NCBI RefSeq assembly: GCF_000427665.1 | Contig: NZ_KE386572.1 | Coordinates: forward strand, 3,658,373-3,722,372 | DNA length: 64,000 bases | From: Geminicoccus roseus DSM 18922 | GTDB taxonomy: Bacteria; Pseudomonadota; Alphaproteobacteria; Geminicoccales; Geminicoccaceae | Direction: 5' to 3' | Part shown: positions 54,277-62,896 of the stretch, piece by piece | Layout: every line of letters starts with the position of its first letter | Numbering within the stretch: the first letter of the stretch is position 1 | Program-made: the position numbers and the translations under genes | The notes under the pieces: model-generated | Databases searched by the model: none | What the model saw: the letters and a program-made list of their open reading frames with translations, nothing else | Told to the model about the DNA's origin: nothing

Positions 54277-55089
54277 TCGGCGGCTGGCTGCGGCTCCACC
54301 AAACAAGGGCGGCCATGCTTGCGCACGACCGCCCTGGTCTGGGAGCCCTGAGGACCAGTCATCAATGACCTTGTCCCGAGGTTCGGGTCGAGACCCGATA
54401 GCACGAAAAAAGTGCCTGAAGAGTTTTGTGACCAATCCGACTGTATCTTAAATAAGTAACGTTCTGTCTCGCGCAGAGCCAAGACACCTTCCGGGCTGCC
54501 TGCAGTATCGTGGCAGGTGATGAGCCTGGGGGTGGAATTATCTTGGTATCCGATGCGATCCGTATCTTCGTCCATGGAGCAAGACGTCGGCGGCGGAGGT
54601 CCACCGCTGGCTCCCTGCTCTCGAACGGCCGTACGTGTGAAATGCTTCTTTTTCAAAGTTCCAAACTGTCGGCTCGTTCACCATGCCATAGGCATGAGCG
54701 CCCGATCAACACTTTGATCCGGGCGGGTCGGACAAATTATAGCTTTTCCTGGAAAAGCCAGCCTGCCAGTCGCGGCAAGGCTACAAGCCGGACGCCCAAG
54801 GTGATGCAAGGAAAAGAGGTGGTGGACGATCGGGCCGACCGGCGGATCTCACCACGGGCCCAGCCGAATCAGCGGGAAATGTCCTTGCCCGAGCGCCGTT
54901 CTAGTTTCCGGAAGCTTATATCTTCGCTCGAGGGGTGACAGGCCTGTTACTGCAGGGTTGCAATCGTTACTCCGGACGCTCCTGGAGCGAGTTGGGGCCC
55001 TGTCCCGACTTTCCGGCCGGTCCCGCTGGCCGGGCGGAAGCGCCGCTGGTACCACCGTCGCCGGTTGTTTCCGCCTGGAGTTGCCGCAC
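54277..55089. other. Gene-free stretch, about 810 bp, with palindromes
   Basis: No open frame here looks like protein. The stretch has lower GC than the flanks and several inverted repeats: TCGGGTCGAGACCCGA (54383-54398), GCACGAAAAAAGTGC (54401-54415), CATGCCATAGGCATG (54681-54695) and a 17-base palindrome (separate entry). This is the longest non-coding stretch in the window; a small RNA or a long leader of the M20 peptidase gene is possible. Confidence 0.5.
54714..54758 (+). promoter_or_regulatory. Promoter-like pair with a perfect 17-bp palindrome
   Basis: TTGATC (54714-54719), an 18-base spacer and TATAGC (54738-54743) run into the palindrome GCTTTTCCTGGAAAAGC (54742-54758), which would cover the start point. 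The layout fits a repressed promoter pointing at the M20 peptidase gene, 330 bases downstream, or at an unannotated RNA. Confidence 0.4.
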
Positions 55090-56493
55090 GTGACCAAGCT
55101 CGATGTCGTCCCTGTTCTCGCCGAAGCGGAGCGCCAGTTCCCGGAGACGATCGAGCGGCTGAAGGCGTTCCTGCGCTTCCCCTCGATCGGCACCGCCCCG
55201 GCCTACCACGCCGCCACCAAGGACTGCGCGGCCTGGCTTGCCGAGGAACTCGCGGGGCTCGGGTTCGACGCCTCGGTCCGGCCGACCGGCGGCATGCCGA
55301 TGGTGGTCGCCCATCACCCGGGACCCGCCGGCCAGGACGTGCCGCACCTGCTCTATTACGGCCATTACGACGTCCAGCCGGTCGACCCGATCGAGCTGTG
55401 GGACAGCCCGCCGTTCGAGCCGACGGTGGTGGAGGACGCGAAGGGCGGACGGATCGTCGCCCGCGGGGCCGTGGACGACAAGGGCCAGGTGATGACCTTC
55501 GTCGAGGCGTTCCGCGCCTGGCTGAAGGTCCACGGCACCCTGCCGTGCCGGGTCACCGTGTTCATCGAGGGCGAGGAGGAAGGCTCGTCGCCGTCCCTGG
55601 AGCCGTTCATGCACGCGCACAAGGACGAGCTGCGCGCGGACGTGTGCATCGTGTCCGACACCGGAATGGTCGACGCCGACACCCCGGCGATCACCACCTC
55701 GCTGCGCGGCCTGGCCTATGTCGAGGTGACGGTGCAGGGCCCGAGCATGGACCTGCATTCCGGGATGTATGGCGGGGTCGCGGTGAACCCCAACAACCTG
55801 CTGGTGCGGATCCTGGCCGAGATGGTGGATGCCGACGGCAGGGTCGCCATTCCCGGCTTCTATGACGGGATCCTGGAGCCGAGCGCGGCCGTGACCGAAT
55901 CCTGGAAGGCCTTTCCCGTCACCGAGGCGCAGTTCCTGGACGGGGTCGGCCTGACCGGGCCGCATGGCGAGAAGGGCCGCTCGTTCCTGGAACGCAACTG
56001 GACAAGGCCGACCCTCGACATCAACGGGATCTGGGGCGGCTATACCGGCCAGGGCTCCAAGACGGTCATTCCCTCCAAGGCCTCGGCCAAGATCAGCGCG
56101 CGGCTGGTGCCCGGCCAGCAATGGGAGAAGATCGCCCCGGCGATCCTGAAGTTCGTGCAGGACCGGCTGCCGGCGGACTGCCGCATGACCTACCAGGATT
56201 TCGGCTCGTCGCCCGGCATCACCGTGCCGGCGGAAGGGCCCTGGATCGAGGCAGCGCGGGCCGGGATCGCCCAGGTGTTCGGCAAGGAGCCGGTCCTGAT
56301 GGGCTGCGGCGGCTCGATCCCGGTGGTCGGCAGCTTCAAGGAGATCCTGGGGATGGACACGCTGCTGGTGGGCTTCGGCCTGGACGACGACCGGGTGCAC
56401 AGCCCGAACGAGAAGTTCGACCTGATCTGCCTGCGGCGCGGCGTCCAGACCCATGTGGCGATGCTGGCGCGGCTGGCGGACGTCTCAGCCTGA
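55090..56493 (+). CDS. M20-family dipeptidase/metallopeptidase
   Basis: Zinc peptidase, 467 residues, of the M20 dipeptidase group (carnosinase/CNDP-like). It has YYGHYDVQP (first metal His/Asp), RGAVDDKGQ (bridging Asp), EGEEEGSSPSL (catalytic Glu and metal ligands), SDTGM (Asp), a dimerisation domain with GPSMDLHSGMYGG and a C-terminal metal His in DRVHSPNEKF. GTG 55090 has GGAG nine bases upstream; an ATG at 54958 would add 44 residues without protein character. Its 3' end overlaps the LysR gene by nine bases. Confidence 0.93.
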   Translation: MTKLDVVPVLAEAERQFPETIERLKAFLRFPSIGTAPAYHAATKDCAAWLAEELAGLGFDASVRPTGGMPMVVAHHPGPAGQDVPHLLYYGHYDVQPVDPIELWDSPPFEPTVVEDAKGGRIVARGAVDDKGQVMTFVEAFRAWLKVHGTLPCRVTVFIEGEEEGSSPSLEPFMHAHKDELRADVCIVSDTGMVDADTPAITTSLRGLAYVEVTVQGPSMDLHSGMYGGVAVNPNNLLVRILAEMVDADGRVAIPGFYDGILEPSAAVTESWKAFPVTEAQFLDGVGLTGPHGEKGRSFLERNWTRPTLDINGIWGGYTGQGSKTVIPSKASAKISARLVPGQQWEKIAPAILKFVQDRLPADCRMTYQDFGSSPGITVPAEGPWIEAARAGIAQVFGKEPVLMGCGGSIPVVGSFKEILGMDTLLVGFGLDDDRVHSPNEKFDLICLRRGVQTHVAMLARLADVSA

Positions 56494-57387
56494 CGGCCGG
56501 GGCGGGCCGGCTTCCAGGAAGATCGCTTCCAGGGCGCGCGCGGCCCGCGACGGCTGGCGTTCCCGGTGGCGCAGCATCGAGAACGCCCGGGGCGGCAGGG
56601 ACAGGCCGGCCTGGACCAGGCGGCCGGCTGCCAGGTCGGGCGCTGCCACCAGTTCCGACATCACCGCCGCGAGCGGCCCGGCCTGGACCGCCGAGCGCAC
56701 CGATTCGTTGGAGGGCAGCTCCAGGACGACCTGGAGCTGGCCCGGCTCCAGGCCCAGGCCGCGCAGCGCGTCCTCGAAGACGGAGCGCGTGCCGGAGCCC
56801 GGCTCCCGCATCACCCAGCGCCCCGCCGCCAGCTCTTCCGCCCCGAGCGGGCGGCCGTCCGACCAGGGATGGCCCTGCGGCACTACTACCATCAGCCGGT
56901 CGGTGGCCACGGCCCGGCGATGCAGTTCCGGCATGTCGGTGTCGTCCTCGACCAGCCCCAGATCGGCGCTGCCCTCCATGATCGCCGCAGCCACGCCCTG
57001 GCTGTTGCCGATCTCGATCTGGACCTCCACGGCCGGGTAGCGCTCACGGAACGCGACCAGCCGCGGCGGCGCCCAGTAGCTGGCGATGGTCTGGCTGGCA
57101 TGGATCCGCAGGCAGCCCCGCAGCATGCCCCCCAGTTCGGCCAGGGCCTGCTCTGCTGCCCTCGCGGCCGCAAGGGTGGCCCGTGCCTCCGGGACCAGGG
57201 TGCGGCCGGTCTCGGTGAGCTCGATCCGGCGGCCGACCCGGTGGAACAGGGTGATGCCGTAGCGCTGCTCCAGCGACCGCACGGCGGCGCTGACCGCCGA
57301 CGGCGACAGATTGAGCTTCGCCGCTGCCTGGGTCAGATGCTCCAGTTCCGCCACGACCAGGAAGATGCGGAGCTGCTCTAAGGTCAT
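56485..57387 (-). CDS. LysR-family transcriptional regulator
   Basis: 300 residues: the N-terminal winged helix-turn-helix reads MTLEQLRIFLVVAELEHLTQ and AAAKLNLSPSAVSAAVRSLE, followed by the periplasmic-binding-protein-like effector domain (HASQTIASYWAPPRLVAFRE, VVVPQGHPW, REPGSGTRSVFED). It is divergent from the YeiH-type gene, the usual arrangement for a LysR regulator and its target, as with YeiE/YeiH. The RxxxSGTR pattern occurs in CysB/CbbR-like members. Confidence 0.93.
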   Translation of the reverse strand: MTLEQLRIFLVVAELEHLTQAAAKLNLSPSAVSAAVRSLEQRYGITLFHRVGRRIELTETGRTLVPEARATLAAARAAEQALAELGGMLRGCLRIHASQTIASYWAPPRLVAFRERYPAVEVQIEIGNSQGVAAAIMEGSADLGLVEDDTDMPELHRRAVATDRLMVVVPQGHPWSDGRPLGAEELAAGRWVMREPGSGTRSVFEDALRGLGLEPGQLQVVLELPSNESVRSAVQAGPLAAVMSELVAAPDLAAGRLVQAGLSLPPRAFSMLRHRERQPSRAARALEAIFLEAGPPRPSG

Positions 57388-57491
57388 GGGCGCCCACTGT
57401 TCAATTTTCTAGAACGATCGATCCGAAGATTCGCGATGGACCGAACGGACCGGGAGGCGCGAGGTTCCGCTCCCGTGACGTGGAGTTCCCG
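57388..57491. promoter_or_regulatory. Divergent LysR/YeiH control region
   Basis: The 104 bases between the two starts contain TTCTAGAA (57407-57414) inside an AT-rich patch next to the LysR start, a plausible half-palindromic LysR site (T-N11-A type not clearly resolved). No -35/-10 pair stands out. Confidence 0.3.
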
Positions 57492-58505
57492 ATGCGCTGC
57501 CGTTCTCCGGCCGACATGGCCATTCTTCTTCCGGGCCTCGCCTGGTGCGCGGGCGTCGCGGCGGTCGCCCTCCTGGTCGAGCGGGCGGAGCTCCATCTGG
57601 CCGGCCGGGCCTGGCTGGACGGGCTGGTGCTGGCGATCCTGCTGGGCATGGCGGTCCGCAGCCTGGTCCGGCCTGGCCCGGCCTGCGCCGCCGGCATCGC
57701 CTTCGGGGCCAAGCCCGTGCTGGAAGCGGCGATCGTGCTGCTCGGCGCCTCGGTGAGCAGTGCCGCCCTGGTCGCGGCCGGGCCGCTCCTGATCCTGGGC
57801 ATCGCCGGGGTGGTCCTGGCCTCGCTGCTTGCCAGCTACGGGATCGGCCGGATGGCCGGGCTCGGGCATCGGCCGGCAATGCTGGTGGCCTGCGGCAACT
57901 CGATCTGCGGCAACTCGGCGATCGCGGCGGCGGCTCCGGTGCTGGGCGCGGAGGGCGACGAGGTCGCGTCGGCGATCGCGCTCACCGCGGTGCTGGGGGT
58001 GCTGGTGGTGCTGGGCCTGCCGCTGCTGGCGCCGCTGCTCGGCCTGTCGCCGGCGCAGTACGGGATCTTCGCCGGCCTGACCGTGTACGCGGTGCCGCAG
58101 GTGGTCGTGGCCACGGCACCGGTGTCGGTGCTGAGCGTCCAGCTCGGGACGCTGGTCAAGCTGGTGCGCGTCCTGATGCTGGGCCCGGTCGTGCTGGGGC
58201 TGGCGCTGAGCCGCGGGACGACGGCCGGCCGGCCGCCGCTGCACCGGATGGTGCCCTGGTTCATCACCGGCTTCCTGGCGATGATGCTGCTGCGCTCCCT
58301 GGGATGGATCCCGGCGGCGGCGCTGGCGCCGATGGCGCAGATGGCCGACATCCTGACCGTGACCGCCATGGCGGCCCTGGGGCTGATGGTGGATGTCCGG
58401 GCGGTGGCCGGGGCCAGCGGGCGGGTCGCCCTGGCGGTCGTGCTGTCGCTTCTGACGCTGGCCGCGATCAGCCTTGGCCTGCTTCGCCTGCTGGCGATCA
58501 GCTGA
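57492..58505 (+). CDS. YeiH-family putative sulfate exporter
   Basis: Inner-membrane protein of 337 residues with about ten hydrophobic helices. The pattern GLAWCAGVAAVALLVERA, KPVLEAAIVLLGASVS, ACGNSICGNSAIAAAAPVLG (helix-break motif) and GLTVYAVPQVVVATAPVS is typical of the YeiH/UPF0324 family. Members are proposed to export sulfite/sulfate or related anions; direct proof is limited. ATG 57492 has GGAG six bases upstream (GTG 57480 adds four residues). Divergent LysR control is likely. Confidence 0.88.
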   Translation: MRCRSPADMAILLPGLAWCAGVAAVALLVERAELHLAGRAWLDGLVLAILLGMAVRSLVRPGPACAAGIAFGAKPVLEAAIVLLGASVSSAALVAAGPLLILGIAGVVLASLLASYGIGRMAGLGHRPAMLVACGNSICGNSAIAAAAPVLGAEGDEVASAIALTAVLGVLVVLGLPLLAPLLGLSPAQYGIFAGLTVYAVPQVVVATAPVSVLSVQLGTLVKLVRVLMLGPVVLGLALSRGTTAGRPPLHRMVPWFITGFLAMMLLRSLGWIPAAALAPMAQMADILTVTAMAALGLMVDVRAVAGASGRVALAVVLSLLTLAAISLGLLRLLAIS

Positions 58506-58674
58506 CGCGGCGGATTCTACAGGCTCTGCTGGTGCTCCCGCCTCTATTGCACTGCAAACAACATCCTCGTCGATCCAACCCCTTGTCGAATCTGCTCATC
58601 TTGCCTAAGGCGCCGTGCGTGGGTGCGACAAGAAAGCATCCGCGCCACACTTGGCGGGCGGGGAAGAGCGTCTA

Positions 58675-59799
58675 ATGCAGATCGGGGTGCCGAGAGAGCA
58701 CGCTGCGCACGAGCGTCGTGTCGCGGCAACACCAGAGACGGTCAAGAAGCTGAAGGCGCTTGGCGTCGACGTGCTGGTGGAGGCCGGAGCCGGCGCCGGA
58801 TGCGACTTCGCTGACCAGCTCTATGCCGATGCCGGCGCCACCATCGTGCCGGACCCGGCCGCGGTGTTCGCCGCCGACATCGTGCTCAAGGTCAAGCGGC
58901 CGGACGAGCGCGAGATGGAACTGCTCCGTCCGGGCCAGGTGCTGGTGGGCCAGCTCGACCCCTACATGAACAAGGAGCAGGTCCAGGCCTATGCCGGCAA
59001 GAAGGTGTCCAGCTTCGCGCTGGAACTCCTGCCGCGCACGACCCGGGGCCAGGCCATGGACGTGCTGTCCAGCCAGGCGAACCTCGCCGGCTACAAGGCG
59101 GTCCTGGACGCGCTCGAGCACTATAGCCGCGTCATGCCGATGATGATGACCGCGGCCGGCACGGTCACCGCCGCCAAGGTGTTCGTGATGGGGGCGGGCG
59201 TGGCCGGCCTGCAGGCGATCGCCACCGCGCGGCGCCTGGGCTCGGTGGTGACCGCCACCGACGTGCGGCCCGCCGCCAAGGAAGAGATCGCCTCGCTCGG
59301 TGCCAAGTTCGTGGGCTTCATTCCCGAGGGGGCCGCCACCGCCGGCGGCTATGCCCGGGCGCTCACGCCCGAGGAGCAGGCCGAGCAGAAGAAGGTGGTC
59401 GCCGACCACATCAAGAACCAGGACATCGTGATCACCACCGCCCTGATCCCGGGCCGCAAGGCCCCGGTGCTGGTGACCGAGGCCATGGTGGCATCGATGA
59501 AGCCGGGCTCGGTGATCGTCGACCTGGCGGTCGAGACCGGCGGCAATGTCGAGGGCTCCAGGGTCGGCGAGGTGGTGGTGAAGAACGGCGTGAAGATCGT
59601 CGGCAACCCCAACGTGCCCTCGCGCCTGGCTCCCGCCGCCTCGCTGCTCTACGCCCGCAACCTGCTGAACTTCGTGACCCTGCTGGTCGACAAGGAGAGC
59701 AAGGGGCTGGTGATCAACCGCGACGACGAGCTGATCAAGGGCACCCAGCTCACCGATGCCGAGGGCGCGGTCGTGCACGATGCCTTCAAGGCCGCCTGA
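58675..59799 (+). CDS. pntAA: Proton-translocating transhydrogenase, NAD-binding subunit alpha-1
   Basis: Domain I of the NAD(P) transhydrogenase, which passes hydride between NADH and NADP under the proton gradient. 374 residues, with MQIGVPREHAAHERRVAATP at the start, MMTAAGTVTAAKVFVMGAGVA (Rossmann loop), the mobile loop and SKGLVINRDDELIKG. The alpha subunit is split (this gene and pntAB), as in Rhodospirillum rubrum. ATG 58675 begins right at the conserved start; the 58506-58674 gap holds the palindrome TTGCACTGCAA (58547-58557). Confidence 0.95.
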   Translation: MQIGVPREHAAHERRVAATPETVKKLKALGVDVLVEAGAGAGCDFADQLYADAGATIVPDPAAVFAADIVLKVKRPDEREMELLRPGQVLVGQLDPYMNKEQVQAYAGKKVSSFALELLPRTTRGQAMDVLSSQANLAGYKAVLDALEHYSRVMPMMMTAAGTVTAAKVFVMGAGVAGLQAIATARRLGSVVTATDVRPAAKEEIASLGAKFVGFIPEGAATAGGYARALTPEEQAEQKKVVADHIKNQDIVITTALIPGRKAPVLVTEAMVASMKPGSVIVDLAVETGGNVEGSRVGEVVVKNGVKIVGNPNVPSRLAPAASLLYARNLLNFVTLLVDKESKGLVINRDDELIKGTQLTDAEGAVVHDAFKAA

Positions 59800-59817
59800 G
59801 GACGCTGGAGAGAAGCA

Positions 59818-60105
59818 ATGGAACTGATCGATCACAGCGTCTTCAACCTGATCATCTTCGTGCTGGCGATCTTCGTCGGCTACTACGTGGTCTGGTCGGT
59901 GACCCCGGCGCTGCACACCCCGCTCATGGCGGTCACCAACGCGATCAGCTCGGTGATCATCGTCGGCGCCCTGGTCGCCAGCGGCTCCGGCAGCACGGTG
60001 GCCCTGGTGTTCGGCTTCATCGCGGTCGTGCTGGCGGCGGTGAACATCTTCGGCGGCTTCGCGGTGACCCACCGCATGCTCGCCATGTTCAAGAAGCGCG
60101 GCTGA
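59818..60105 (+). CDS. pntAB: Transhydrogenase membrane subunit alpha-2
   Basis: Small 95-residue protein with three membrane helices ([57 protein letters not shown]), the separate C-terminal part of the PntA chain. It follows pntAA after 18 bases and precedes pntB by ten, so the three form one operon. Confidence 0.94.
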   Translation: MELIDHSVFNLIIFVLAIFVGYYVVWSVTPALHTPLMAVTNAISSVIIVGALVASGSGSTVALVFGFIAVVLAAVNIFGGFAVTHRMLAMFKKRG

Positions 60106-60115
60106 GGAACCTACC

Positions 60116-61537
60116 ATGAGCCCGAACCTCGCCGCCATCGGCTATCTGATCGCCGCGATCTGCTTCATCGTCAGCCTGCGCGGCCTGTCCTCGCCGGCGA
60201 CCTCCCAGCGCGGCCTGCAGGCCGGCATCCTGGGCATGGGGCTGGCGATCGTCATCACCCTGCTCTCGCTGGCCGAGCCGTCCTTCCTGGCCTATGTCCT
60301 GATCTTCCTGGCGCTGGCGATCGGCGGCGGTGCCGGCTTCTACATCGCCCGCACCGTGGCGATGACCGCGATGCCGCAGCTGGTCGCGGCCTTCCACTCG
60401 CTGGTGGGCCTGGCCGCGGTGTTCGTCGCCGCCGGCGCGTTCGCCAGCCCGGAAGCCTTCCACATCCTGGTGCCCGGCAGCGTCGACACCATCAAGGGCC
60501 TGTCCCTGGTCGAGATGGGCCTGGGCGCGGTGGTGGGTGCGATCACCTTCACCGGCTCGATCATCGCGTTCGCCAAGCTGCAGGCGATCATGGGCTCGGC
60601 CCCGATCATGCTGCCGGCCCGGCACCTCATCAACATCGCCATCGGCGTGATCATCGTCCTGCTACTGGTCTGGCTGATCGCCGCGCAGAGCACGGCGGCC
60701 TTCGTGCTGCTGATCCTGTTCTCGCTGCTGATCGGCGTGCTGCTGATCATCCCGATCGGCGGCGCGGACATGCCGGTCGTGGTCTCGATGCTGAACAGCT
60801 ATTCGGGCTGGGCGGCGGCCGGCATCGGCTTCACCCTGAACAACCAGGCGCTGATCATCACCGGCGCCCTGGTCGGCAGCTCCGGCGCCATCCTCAGCTA
60901 CATCATGTGCAAGGCGATGAACCGCTCGTTCATCTCCGTGATCCTGGGCGGCTTTGGCGAGAGCGGCGGGGCGGCGGCTGCCGGCGGCGCCGAGCAGAAG
61001 CCGGTCAAGGCGGGCTCGGCCGAGGATGCCGCGTTCATGATGCAGAACGCCCAGAAGGTCATCATCGTGCCGGGCTACGGCATGGCGGTGGCGCAGGCGC
61101 AGCATTCGGTCCGCGAGCTCTACGACGCGCTGACCAAGGAGGGCGTCGAGGTCAAGTTCGCGATCCACCCGGTCGCGGGCCGCATGCCCGGCCACATGAA
61201 CGTGCTGCTGGCCGAGGCCAACATCCCCTACGACGTCGTCTACGAGATGGAGGACATCAACAGCGAGTTCGGCCAGGCCGACGTCGCCTACGTGATCGGC
61301 GCCAACGACATCACCAACCCGTCCGCCAAGACCGACAAGGCCTCGCCGATCTACGGCATGCCGGTTTTGGACGTCGACCGGGCCAAGGCGGTGTTCTTCG
61401 TGAAGCGCTCGATGGCGGCGGGCTATGCCGGCATCGACAACACGCTGTTCTTCCAGGACAACACGATGATGCTGTTCGGCGACGCCAAGAAGATGACCGA
61501 GACCATCGTCAAGTCGATGACCGGCGCGGGGCACTGA
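60116..61537 (+). CDS. pntB: Transhydrogenase subunit beta
   Basis: 473 residues: about nine membrane helices (domain II), with PNLAAIGYLIAAICFIVSLR at the start, then the soluble NADP-binding domain III (KVIIVPGYGMAVAQAQHSV, HPVAGRMPGHMNVLLAE, DVAYVIGANDITNPS). Length and motifs are standard. A strong intrinsic terminator follows 30 bases after the stop. Confidence 0.96.
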   Translation: MSPNLAAIGYLIAAICFIVSLRGLSSPATSQRGLQAGILGMGLAIVITLLSLAEPSFLAYVLIFLALAIGGGAGFYIARTVAMTAMPQLVAAFHSLVGLAAVFVAAGAFASPEAFHILVPGSVDTIKGLSLVEMGLGAVVGAITFTGSIIAFAKLQAIMGSAPIMLPARHLINIAIGVIIVLLLVWLIAAQSTAAFVLLILFSLLIGVLLIIPIGGADMPVVVSMLNSYSGWAAAGIGFTLNNQALIITGALVGSSGAILSYIMCKAMNRSFISVILGGFGESGGAAAAGGAEQKPVKAGSAEDAAFMMQNAQKVIIVPGYGMAVAQAQHSVRELYDALTKEGVEVKFAIHPVAGRMPGHMNVLLAEANIPYDVVYEMEDINSEFGQADVAYVIGANDITNPSAKTDKASPIYGMPVLDVDRAKAVFFVKRSMAAGYAGIDNTLFFQDNTMMLFGDAKKMTETIVKSMTGAGH

Positions 61538-61566
61538 GGCCCAGCCGATCGGACCGGTCGTGACGG

Positions 61567-61601
61567 AACGGCGCTGGGGGCAACCCCGGCGCCGTTTTCT
61601 T
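61567..61601 (+). terminator. Intrinsic terminator of the pnt operon
   Basis: A 13-base-pair stem with one G-U pair (61567-61579 with 61584-61596) is closed by the stable GCAA tetraloop and followed by TTCTT after the terminal TT. It is the second textbook Rho-independent terminator in the window. Confidence 0.9.
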
Positions 61602-61618
61602 GTGGGCCGGCCGGATTG

Positions 61619-61646
61619 GTCCTACATCTTGCCCAGGATGTAGGAC
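61619..61646. promoter_or_regulatory. Inverted repeat before the toxin-antitoxin pair
   Basis: GTCCTACATC and GATGTAGGAC (61619-61628 and 61637-61646) form perfect ten-base arms around eight bases, ending just before the ribosome binding site of the antitoxin. Phd-type antitoxins usually repress their own operon at such sites. Confidence 0.6.
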
Positions 61647-61656
61647 GGAGGCGGAC

Positions 61657-61920
61657 ATGCGGAAGGTGTCGGCGCGGGAGGCCAACCAGAACTTCTCCCG
61701 GCTGCTTGCCGAGGCCGAGGCCGGCGAGACGATCGTGATCACCAAGCGCGGATCCGAGGTGGCGGAACTCGTGCCGGCCTCTACCCGCGCCCAGCGGCGC
61801 TCGTTGCAGGAGCAGGCGGAGCGCCGGGCCAGGATCGACGAACTTGTCGCATGGCTGAAGGAAGGCGTGGAGTTCACGGAGCCCGCGGAGTTCAAGCGGG
61901 AGGAGATCTACGACCGGTGA
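61657..61920 (+). CDS. Phd/YefM-family antitoxin
   Basis: 87-residue antitoxin. The N-terminal MRKVSAREANQNFSRLLAEA is the Phd/YefM DNA-binding fold, with AGETIVITKRGSEVAELVPA completing it; the charged helical tail (from QRRSLQEQ to EEIYDR) would wrap the toxin. GGAGG lies five bases upstream of the ATG. The stop overlaps the toxin start as GTGA, the typical coupled arrangement. It represses its own promoter in related systems. Confidence 0.9.
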   Translation: MRKVSAREANQNFSRLLAEAEAGETIVITKRGSEVAELVPASTRAQRRSLQEQAERRARIDELVAWLKEGVEFTEPAEFKREEIYDR

Positions 61921-62351
61921 TCGGCATCGACACCAATGTCCTGGTTTATGCCGCCCAGCAATCGGACGATCCCCGCCATCTCCGGTCGGCGCGGATCATC
62001 GAGGTGCTGATCACCACCGACCAATTGTTCATCCCGCTCCAGGCCCTGGGCGAAATGTACCACGTCCTGCGCCGCAAGACCCGGATGCAGCCTGGTGATC
62101 TGGCAGGTCTGGTCCGGCGATACCTGGACCTGGCAGACACGGAAGCCTACCGGCCGTCGGACTTGGCGAGGGCCATGGCGGCGGTAGCCGATCATGGGCT
62201 GCCGTTCTGGGATGCCCTGATCTGGTCGGTCTGCGACCGGATGGCGGTGCCGATCCTCCTGACCGAGGACCTGCAGGAAGGACGGACGCTGGGCTCGGTC
62301 ACCTTCACCAACCCGTTCGGCGATCGAGCCGGCAGGATCCTGGCGATCTAG
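61917..62351 (+). CDS. PIN-domain ribonuclease toxin (VapC type)
   Basis: 144-residue toxin; PIN toxins cut specific RNAs such as initiator tRNA or rRNA. The first acidic residue is in IGIDTNVLVY (Asp5), Glu in LGEMYHVL and Asp in LPFWDALIWSVCD, with a C-terminal LTEDLQEG. The GTG start overlaps the antitoxin stop by four bases. A Phd antitoxin with a PIN toxin is a known mixed pairing (VapBC-like). Confidence 0.92.
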   Translation: MIGIDTNVLVYAAQQSDDPRHLRSARIIEVLITTDQLFIPLQALGEMYHVLRRKTRMQPGDLAGLVRRYLDLADTEAYRPSDLARAMAAVADHGLPFWDALIWSVCDRMAVPILLTEDLQEGRTLGSVTFTNPFGDRAGRILAI

Positions 62352-62364
62352 CCGGCGCCGCCGC

Positions 62365-62787
62365 TCAGTCGTGGTCCTTCGGCCGGCCGCGCATCGACTT
62401 GATCCCGGAGCGCTGCGACTTGGCCGCCAGCCGCCGTTCCTTGGAGCCCTTGGTCGGCCGGGTAGCCCGGCGGGTTTTCGGGCGGACCGCGGCGGCGCGG
62501 ATCAGCGCCACCAGGCGGGCCAGGGCGTCCTCGCGGTTGCGCGGCTGGTCGCGGAAGTCCTGCGCTTGGATGATCAGGATGCCGTCCTGGGTCATCCGCG
62601 ACCCGGCCAGGTGGATCAGCCGCTGGCGGATGTCCTCGGGCAGGGAGGGCGAGTTCAGGACGTCGAAGCGCAGCTGCACCGCCGAGGACACCTTGTTGAC
62701 GTTCTGCCCGCCGGGCCCGGACGCGCGCACGAAGCTCTCGTCCAGTTCGCGGGGATCCAGCTGGATGGATTTGGTGACGGGGATCAT
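62365..62787 (-). CDS. arfB: Alternative ribosome-rescue factor B (peptidyl-tRNA hydrolase)
   Basis: 140-residue rescue factor that frees ribosomes stalled without a stop codon. The GGQ motif is in ASGPGGQNVNKVSSAVQL (Gly26-Gly27-Gln28), and the C-terminal basic tail (KTRRATRPTKGSKERRLAAK and beyond) enters the empty mRNA channel. ArfB (YaeJ) rather than a full release factor is clear from its length. It is convergent with the toxin gene, 13 bases apart. Confidence 0.95.
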   Translation of the reverse strand: MIPVTKSIQLDPRELDESFVRASGPGGQNVNKVSSAVQLRFDVLNSPSLPEDIRQRLIHLAGSRMTQDGILIIQAQDFRDQPRNREDALARLVALIRAAAVRPKTRRATRPTKGSKERRLAAKSQRSGIKSMRGRPKDHD

Positions 62788-62896
62788 CGAAGGCTTCCAG
62801 AACGGCTCGCGGCCTTCTTAGCGCAACCAAGCGCGTTGACCACCGCCTCGTCACCCCGGAAGGATCGGGCGACCCCAGCTGCGACCGGAACCGCCC

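Noticed and set aside
54510-54938. A 142-codon open frame in the long non-coding stretch
   Set aside because: Arg/Ser-rich without any motif; crosses the palindrome and promoter-like signal.
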